Of a DNA stretch of 11,102 nucleotides, positions 7,191 to 11,102 are shown one piece after another. This stretch comes from an uncultured beta proteobacterium (GTDB taxonomy: Bacteria; Pseudomonadota; Gammaproteobacteria; Burkholderiales; SG8-39), in the NCBI GenBank assembly GCA_902826155.1, contig CADEDU010000036.1, positions 48,200 through 59,301 on the forward strand, given 5' to 3'. Each line of letters starts with the position of its first letter. The first letter of the stretch is position 1. The translations under genes and the position numbers were made by a program. The notes beneath the pieces were generated by a model that saw only the letters and a list, made by a program, of their open reading frames with translations, was not told the origin of the DNA and made no database searches.

Positions 7191-8717
7191 TTGAGCCACG
7201 AGCCCACCGAGCGCCACGGCATCGCCGGCGTGACGATCAACCCCACCAGATTCCCGGTTCTGTTCAAGCGGTTCGCGACGCTGCTTGCGAACGATTTCGG
7301 CTTGCATGGTCGCGGGGTGATCGAATTTGCACCGATGACCGTGATCGTGCATCCACCCGGCAGCGTGGACGGCACGCACGCACTCTCATTCACGCGCGAT
7401 TCGATCTTCGATGCCACGGCATCCGGTCGGCGGGTTTCGTTCCTCGTTGAAGGCGGACGTGGCGCCAAAACGCGGCGGATGGTGATCCACGCCGCAACCG
7501 ATACTCAGGCCGAGGCGATTCTGGCGGCCCTGCCCACGCGGCTTTCGGCGCAACGTGAACGCGCAACCGTCGAGATCGAAGACTTCGCCTCGAGGATGGT
7601 GGCCAACACGCCGCGGATCTGGGTGACGCGGTCGCTGGTGTGGATCAACCTCGGCATATTCGTCGCGATGATCGCGGCAGGCGCGGGCGTCTTCACGCCC
7701 GATCCGCAGGTGCTCGTGCGCTGGGGTGCGAACTACGGACCGTTGACCGCCTCGGGCGAGTGGTGGCGGCTGTTCACGTCCACCTTCCTGCACTTCGGGG
7801 TGCTGCATGTGGGCCTCAACATGTGGGCGTTGCGCGACGGCGGCAGCGTCGCCGAGCGTCTGCTCGGCAATTGGACCCTGCTGTTCGTGTACATCCTGGC
7901 CGGCATCGCGGGCAGCGCAACCAGTCTGGCGTGGAACCCCAACGCCAACAGCGCCGGTGCATCGGGTGCGGTGTTCGGCGTCTACGGCGCGCTGCTCGCC
8001 TACGTGCTCAACCGGCGCAATGGTGTGCCGTTCACCGTGATGCGCGAAATCCGTTTCGCACTGGTGTTGTTCCTGGGCTACTCGATCGTCGTCGGACTGA
8101 CGGCTTCGATGATCGACAACGCCGCGCACTTCGGCGGGCTCGTGGCCGGAGTCATCGGCGCGCTTACCCTGGGACGCCCGCTGGATGCGCGCGCGCGAGC
8201 GGCAACGCCTCGGTGGCGCATGGCGCTGATCGCGCTGACGCTCACGGCGCTACTGATCGCGGGGGCTCGTATCGCCATCAGCGTGGCGCACGAGGCGCAC
8301 GAGGCCAAGCGGTTCGAACTGCTCGTGCCCGGCTTTCTCGCAAGCGCCGTGCAGCTCAACGCTGCGCAACACCACTCACTGAGTGCCCTCACCCGCCCCG
8401 GATACGACCGGGACCAGCTCAAAGAGCAGTTCACGGAGCAGGCGTTGCGCTGGCACCAGATGGAGCAATCGATCGCTGCCATCGAACTGGGCGAGCGCTC
8501 GCCCCATCAATCGCTTCGGGACCGCCTGGCCCGTCTAGCGGGCGCACGCGCGCGCGCTGCAGAATTGCTGACCGAAGCCATCGATCAGAACGACGCGCAC
8601 AAGGCACGCGATGCGATGGAACTGCTGCGCAACGGACAGGCGCTCGAGGCCGAGATCGCACAGACCACGGCCAAACAGTTCGCAGCGCCTCGCAAGAAGG
8701 GCGCGAACCCGCCCTGA
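7191..8717 (+). CDS. rhomboid-family intramembrane serine protease with extra N- and C-terminal domains
   Basis: A 508-residue membrane protease from the proposed TTG start at 7191. The rhomboid core is complete: WWRLFTSTFLHFGVLHVGLN at about 191-210 carries His201, His206 and Asn210; GASGAVFG carries the nucleophile Ser258; AHFGG carries the catalytic His313. The spacing closely follows GlpG (H145, H150, N154, S201, H254). About six core TM segments start near residue 148, with a seventh (WRMALIALTLTALLIAG) near 342-358. Residues 1-145 form a soluble domain I do not recognise, with a beta-rich stretch (TVIVHPPGS, ALSFTRDSIFD, RVSFLVEGG). Residues 364-508 form a charged, mostly helical tail. 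No suitable ATG exists upstream. The frame continues back to 7065, with TTG at 7101 and GTG at 7107, but codons 7101-7190 are about 60% GC at third positions whereas those after 7191 are mostly G or C. GTG 7230 is another option. It follows the flippase gene on the same strand. Substrates are unknown. Confidence 0.85.
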   Translation: MSHEPTERHGIAGVTINPTRFPVLFKRFATLLANDFGLHGRGVIEFAPMTVIVHPPGSVDGTHALSFTRDSIFDATASGRRVSFLVEGGRGAKTRRMVIHAATDTQAEAILAALPTRLSAQRERATVEIEDFASRMVANTPRIWVTRSLVWINLGIFVAMIAAGAGVFTPDPQVLVRWGANYGPLTASGEWWRLFTSTFLHFGVLHVGLNMWALRDGGSVAERLLGNWTLLFVYILAGIAGSATSLAWNPNANSAGASGAVFGVYGALLAYVLNRRNGVPFTVMREIRFALVLFLGYSIVVGLTASMIDNAAHFGGLVAGVIGALTLGRPLDARARAATPRWRMALIALTLTALLIAGARIAISVAHEAHEAKRFELLVPGFLASAVQLNAAQHHSLSALTRPGYDRDQLKEQFTEQALRWHQMEQSIAAIELGERSPHQSLRDRLARLAGARARAAELLTEAIDQNDAHKARDAMELLRNGQALEAEIAQTTAKQFAAPRKKGANPP

Positions 8718-8722
8718 TACGT

Positions 8723-8742
8723 TGCGAGACCCTACGGTCGCA
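8723..8742. terminator. hairpin across the convergent rhomboid / amidotransferase ends
   Basis: TGC-GA-GACC-CTAC-GGTC-GCA can fold into a 7-bp stem with a 2-base bulge and a 4-base loop. It lies just after the rhomboid stop and covers the last codons of the opposing amidotransferase gene, in a gap of only 14 bp. It could serve both strands as a terminator, but there is no T-run. Confidence 0.25.
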
Positions 8743-9436
8743 GGCCGACAACCCAGCGATCGTAGAGCCGGTCAGTGACTCTGTGCAGCACGGTCACGCG
8801 CTCTGCGACTCCGGCGAGTATGCCCTCGGGTGTTTGCACAGCCTGGCCGCCGCTCGCGGCGATCTCCTGCGCACTGTGCTCGCACCAGGATCGGACAGTT
8901 GCCTCATCGACCTCGACGTGGCACTGCATCGCCAGATGCGGACCACAGACGAACGCCTGATTGGCGCACCAGGCGCTCGCCGCGATGCGGATCGCCGCAG
9001 GCGGCAGCGTGAACGTCTCGCCGTGCCAGTGGAAGGAATCGAACCGCCGCGTCGCGCCCAACCATTCGCGCGCAACCGCGTGCTGTTCGATGTGGACCGT
9101 ACCCCAGCCGATCTCCTTGTTCGCGTTCTTCGTGACGATGCCGCCCATCGCCTTGGCCATCAGCTGACCGCCCAGGCAATGGCCGATGACGGGCACATCC
9201 GTAACCACGGCCAAGCGCAGCAGGCTGAGGATCGGCGCGATCCACGGTAGCGGATCGTTGGCACTCATCGGCCCGCCGAGTAACGCCAAGCCTGCGAACG
9301 TCGATGGATCGGCCGGCACCGGCTCGCCGCGATCGAGTCGGATCAATCGATACGGGATCGACCGCGCGGCCAGATACGTGACGAAATACGCGGGGCGATC
9401 GTCGGGAGCGAACTGGAAGATTGCAACCGGCTTCAT
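8732..9436 (-). CDS. class I glutamine amidotransferase-like protein
   Basis: A 234-residue cytosolic protein of the stand-alone class I glutamine amidotransferase family (GATase1, related to GuaA-N-like and YfeJ-type proteins). The catalytic triad is visible: Cys87 in the nucleophile elbow GHCLGGQLMA, and His173 and Glu175 in CHVEVDE. The oxyanion-region motif LLGGPMSAND (52-61) and the conserved FHWHGETF (136-143) are also present. The synthetase partner or acceptor is unknown; family members act as glutaminases or hydrolases of gamma-glutamyl compounds. I chose the ATG at 9436 because it starts at MKPVAIFQF, the first beta-strand of the fold. The frame continues upstream for about 111 codons, but that stretch runs antisense through the protease gene and begins with an xSQP tetrapeptide repeat created by the iterons, so it is unlikely to be coding. 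No clear ribosome site. Divergent from the retropepsin-like gene and convergent with the rhomboid gene. Confidence 0.85.
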   Translation of the reverse strand: MKPVAIFQFAPDDRPAYFVTYLAARSIPYRLIRLDRGEPVPADPSTFAGLALLGGPMSANDPLPWIAPILSLLRLAVVTDVPVIGHCLGGQLMAKAMGGIVTKNANKEIGWGTVHIEQHAVAREWLGATRRFDSFHWHGETFTLPPAAIRIAASAWCANQAFVCGPHLAMQCHVEVDEATVRSWCEHSAQEIAASGGQAVQTPEGILAGVAERVTVLHRVTDRLYDRWVVGLRP

Positions 9437-9449
9437 GGCGCGCCGATAT

Positions 9450-9485
9450 GGTTGAGAAGCGGGTTGAGAAACCGGTTGAGAGGGC
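9450..9485. repeat. three tandem 12-bp direct repeats (GGTTGAGA iterons)
   Basis: GGTTGAGA begins at 9450, 9462 and 9474, exactly 12 bp apart: GGTTGAGAAGCG, GGTTGAGAAACC and GGTTGAGAGGGC. The array sits in the 76-bp region between the divergent amidotransferase and protease genes. Each copy contains TTGAGA, five of six to the -35 consensus, and the middle copy is a small palindrome (GGTT-GAGA-AACC). The near one-helical-turn spacing suggests a cooperative regulator binding site. An alternative is a minisatellite-like expansion of no function. Confidence 0.7.
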
Positions 9486-9501
9486 CTGCGTGATAGCTGT
9501 C

Positions 9502-9507
9502 GAGGGA
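9502..9507 (+). promoter_or_regulatory. ribosome binding site of the retropepsin-like gene
   Basis: GAGGGA lies five bases before the ATG at 9513. It is the clearest Shine-Dalgarno sequence in the window and fixes that start codon. Confidence 0.6.
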
Positions 9508-9512
9508 ATTCT

Positions 9513-10154
9513 ATGCCGCGCCTGATCGCACACTCGATCGTAGTTTCGCTCCTGTCGATGAGCTCGTTCGCGCATGCACTCGATCTGCGGGTGGTGGGCG
9601 TCTCCCCGACTCGCGCGGTGATCTCGATCAACGGTGCCGCCCCGCGCGCCATCGCCATCGGGTACAAGACCGAGGAAGGCGTGCGGTTGATCGCGATCGA
9701 GGGCGATGGCGCGACGTTCGACATCGACGGCAAGCGTCGCACCCTGCGCATCGGCCAGTACGTCGGCACAGCCCCGGCGGATCAGGCGCAGAAGGTCGTG
9801 CTGGCCGCATCGGGCGGCGGGCACTTCATCGCCGAAGGCCGGATCAATGGCGGGACGGTACGCATGCTCGTCGACACCGGCGCCACCGCGATTGCGCTAT
9901 CCACCGACGATGCGCGACGCCTCGGCGTGCGCTACCACGACGCCCCGCGCGGCATGGTGAACACCGCCAACGGCGCGCGCGGCGTCTGGAAGGTGAAGCT
10001 CGATTCGGTCGCGATCGGCGCGATCACGATCAGCAACGTCGAGGCGATGATCCTCGATGGTGGCCTGACCATGCCGCTGCTGGGCATGAGCTTCCTGTCG
10101 CGCACCAACATGCAGCGCGAAGGCGAAACGCTGACGCTGATCAAGCGCTTCTAG
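9513..10154 (+). CDS. periplasmic retropepsin-like aspartic protease (clan AA, TIGR02281-type)
   Basis: A 213-residue exported protein. The first 22 residues are a Sec signal peptide (hydrophobic IVVSLLSMSSFAHA, predicted cleavage after Ala22). Residues 23-100 form a small beta-rich region of unclear function. The C-terminal half is a single retropepsin-like domain: LVDTGATAIALS with catalytic Asp121, a flap-like VNTANG at 149-154, and LLGMSFLSR at 189-197, which matches the second hydrophobic-hydrophobic-Gly motif of the family. One Asp per chain implies the active form is a homodimer, as in retroviral proteases. The start is supported by the GAGGGA site five bases upstream. The family is widespread in proteobacteria but its substrates are poorly known. 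It shares an upstream region with the amidotransferase gene and converges on folE2 over a 39-bp gap with no convincing terminator. Confidence 0.86.
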   Translation: MPRLIAHSIVVSLLSMSSFAHALDLRVVGVSPTRAVISINGAAPRAIAIGYKTEEGVRLIAIEGDGATFDIDGKRRTLRIGQYVGTAPADQAQKVVLAASGGGHFIAEGRINGGTVRMLVDTGATAIALSTDDARRLGVRYHDAPRGMVNTANGARGVWKVKLDSVAIGAITISNVEAMILDGGLTMPLLGMSFLSRTNMQREGETLTLIKRF

Positions 10155-10193
10155 AGCAAGGCTGCTGCGCGAATCCGGCTCAATGGGTGCCGC

Positions 10194-11018
10194 TCAGGCC
10201 GGGCCGAGCGACTTGTCACGCTCGATCTGCGCGTAGGCCGAGTGGTTGTGGATCGACTCGAAGTTCTCGGCTTCGACGCGATACCAATCGATGCGCGCAT
10301 CGCGGTTGAGCGCCGCGGCGACGTCGCGTACCAGGTCTTCGACGAACTTCGGATTGTCGTACGCGCGCTCGGTCACGAATTTCTCGTCGGGACGCTTGAG
10401 CAGGCCATAGAGCTCGCTCGAAGCCTCCGACTCGGCGATACCGATGATCTCCTCGATCCACACGAACTCGCGCGTGCGCGCGCTGATCGTCACGTGCGAT
10501 CGCTGATTGTGCGCGCCGTATTCGGAGATTTCCTTGGAGCACGGGCACAGGCTGGTAACCGGCACGACCACGCGCATTGTCGTGTGCACGCGTCCGTTGG
10601 CGATCTCGCCGACGAACGTGACTTCGTAGTCCATCAGGCTGCGTACGCCCGACACCGGCGCGGCCTTGCTCACGAAGTACGGGAACGTCATCTCGATGTG
10701 GCCCGCTTCGGCATCGAGCCGGGCCACCATCTCCTGCAGCATCGCCCGGAACGATTCCACCGAGATTTCGCGCTCGTGCGCATTGAGTATCTCGACGAAT
10801 CGCGACATGTGCGTGCCCTTGAACTGATGCGGCAGGGCGACATACATGTTGAACGTGGCGATCGTGTGCTGCACACCGCCGCCGCGCTCGGCCACGCGCA
10901 CCGGATGGCGGATCGACTTGATGCCGACACGGTCGATGGCGATGCGGCGCCGATCGGCCAGCCCCTGCACGTCTGGGATGGCCGTGGCTACCGCGGCCTT
11001 GGGATCACGGGTGTTCAT
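10194..11018 (-). CDS. folE2: GTP cyclohydrolase FolE2 (type IB)
   Basis: A 274-residue cytosolic enzyme that converts GTP to 7,8-dihydroneopterin triphosphate, the first step of tetrahydrofolate synthesis (and of queuosine precursors in many bacteria). It is the metal-flexible type IB enzyme, structurally distinct from FolE. Signature segments are [20 protein letters not shown] (55-74), SLMDYEV (127-133), and [20 protein letters not shown] (156-175), which carries the conserved active-site Cys158/Cys160 region and His170. Towards the C-terminus are [18 protein letters not shown] and [13 protein letters not shown], the latter with conserved His residues. Length fits the family. The ATG at 11018 has a weak GAGAAG seven bases upstream on its strand. 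In some bacteria folE2 is Zur-controlled under zinc limitation; I see no AT-rich Zur-like palindrome in the 84 bp available upstream (11019-11102), which otherwise hold nothing I recognise. Confidence 0.95.
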   Translation of the reverse strand: MNTRDPKAAVATAIPDVQGLADRRRIAIDRVGIKSIRHPVRVAERGGGVQHTIATFNMYVALPHQFKGTHMSRFVEILNAHEREISVESFRAMLQEMVARLDAEAGHIEMTFPYFVSKAAPVSGVRSLMDYEVTFVGEIANGRVHTTMRVVVPVTSLCPCSKEISEYGAHNQRSHVTISARTREFVWIEEIIGIAESEASSELYGLLKRPDEKFVTERAYDNPKFVEDLVRDVAAALNRDARIDWYRVEAENFESIHNHSAYAQIERDKSLGPA

Positions 11019-11102
11019 TCGGAACTTCTCGGCGCCGGCGGATGCGCGCGGCGAATCTGGGGTGCAAACGCGAAGTGCTGGCTCAACCGTCGAATCACTG
11101 AA

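Noticed and set aside
7640..9250. Long plus-strand open frame across the rhomboid and amidotransferase genes
   Set aside because: Arg/Ala-rich shadow translation without domain character; it overlaps two genes that both have catalytic motifs.
9437..9769. N-terminal extension of the amidotransferase by 111 residues
   Set aside because: It runs antisense through the protease gene, which has a signal peptide and a good ribosome site, and the enzyme fold begins at MKPVAIFQF.
11019..11102. Zur box or other zinc-responsive operator upstream of folE2
   Set aside because: No AT-rich palindrome is present in the available 84 bp; the region is cut by the window edge.

Overview
The window is gene-dense, high-GC chromosomal DNA with ten well-supported protein genes, short intergenic gaps and no gap over 300 bases. 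The gene families (YajQ, FolE2, a TIGR02281-type periplasmic aspartic protease, a Tat-type lipoprotein) and strongly GC-biased third codon positions suggest a beta- or gammaproteobacterium. Burkholderiales or a related order is my guess from general resemblance, not from any search. No tRNA, rRNA, CRISPR array, transposase or phage gene was seen.

Left part (1-4923): a small-molecule catabolism and uptake neighbourhood. A MSOX/SolA-type flavoprotein N-methyl-amino-acid oxidase (+) converges on an allantoate amidohydrolase/N-carbamoyl-amino-acid hydrolase of the M20 type (-). The hydrolase gene is divergent from a gene for a BMP/PnrA-type solute-binding lipoprotein with a Tat-like signal (+), followed by a 12-TM MFS transporter (+). 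BMP proteins commonly bind nucleosides and AllC-type enzymes act on ureides, so purine/ureide or modified amino-acid use is a reasonable but unproven theme.

Middle (4933-8717): yajQ, with its own perfect TATAAT box next to the MFS stop codon, then an orphan Wzx/WzxC-like polysaccharide flippase, then a rhomboid intramembrane serine protease carrying all catalytic residues plus an unrecognised N-terminal soluble domain and a helical C-terminal tail. The rhomboid gene has no suitable ATG; codon composition points to a TTG start at 7191.

Right part (8732-11102): a class I glutamine amidotransferase (-) is divergent from a periplasmic retropepsin-like protease (+). Their 76-bp shared upstream region holds three tandem 12-bp direct repeats of GGTTGAGA. 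The window ends with folE2 (-), the type IB GTP cyclohydrolase of folate synthesis.

No clear new defence or mobile system was found. The items most worth a second look are the 12-bp iterons, the predicted leaderless promoter of the BMP lipoprotein gene, the orphan BMP lipoprotein itself, the rhomboid accessory domains, and a roughly four-fold excess of GATC in the first 1.2 kb.
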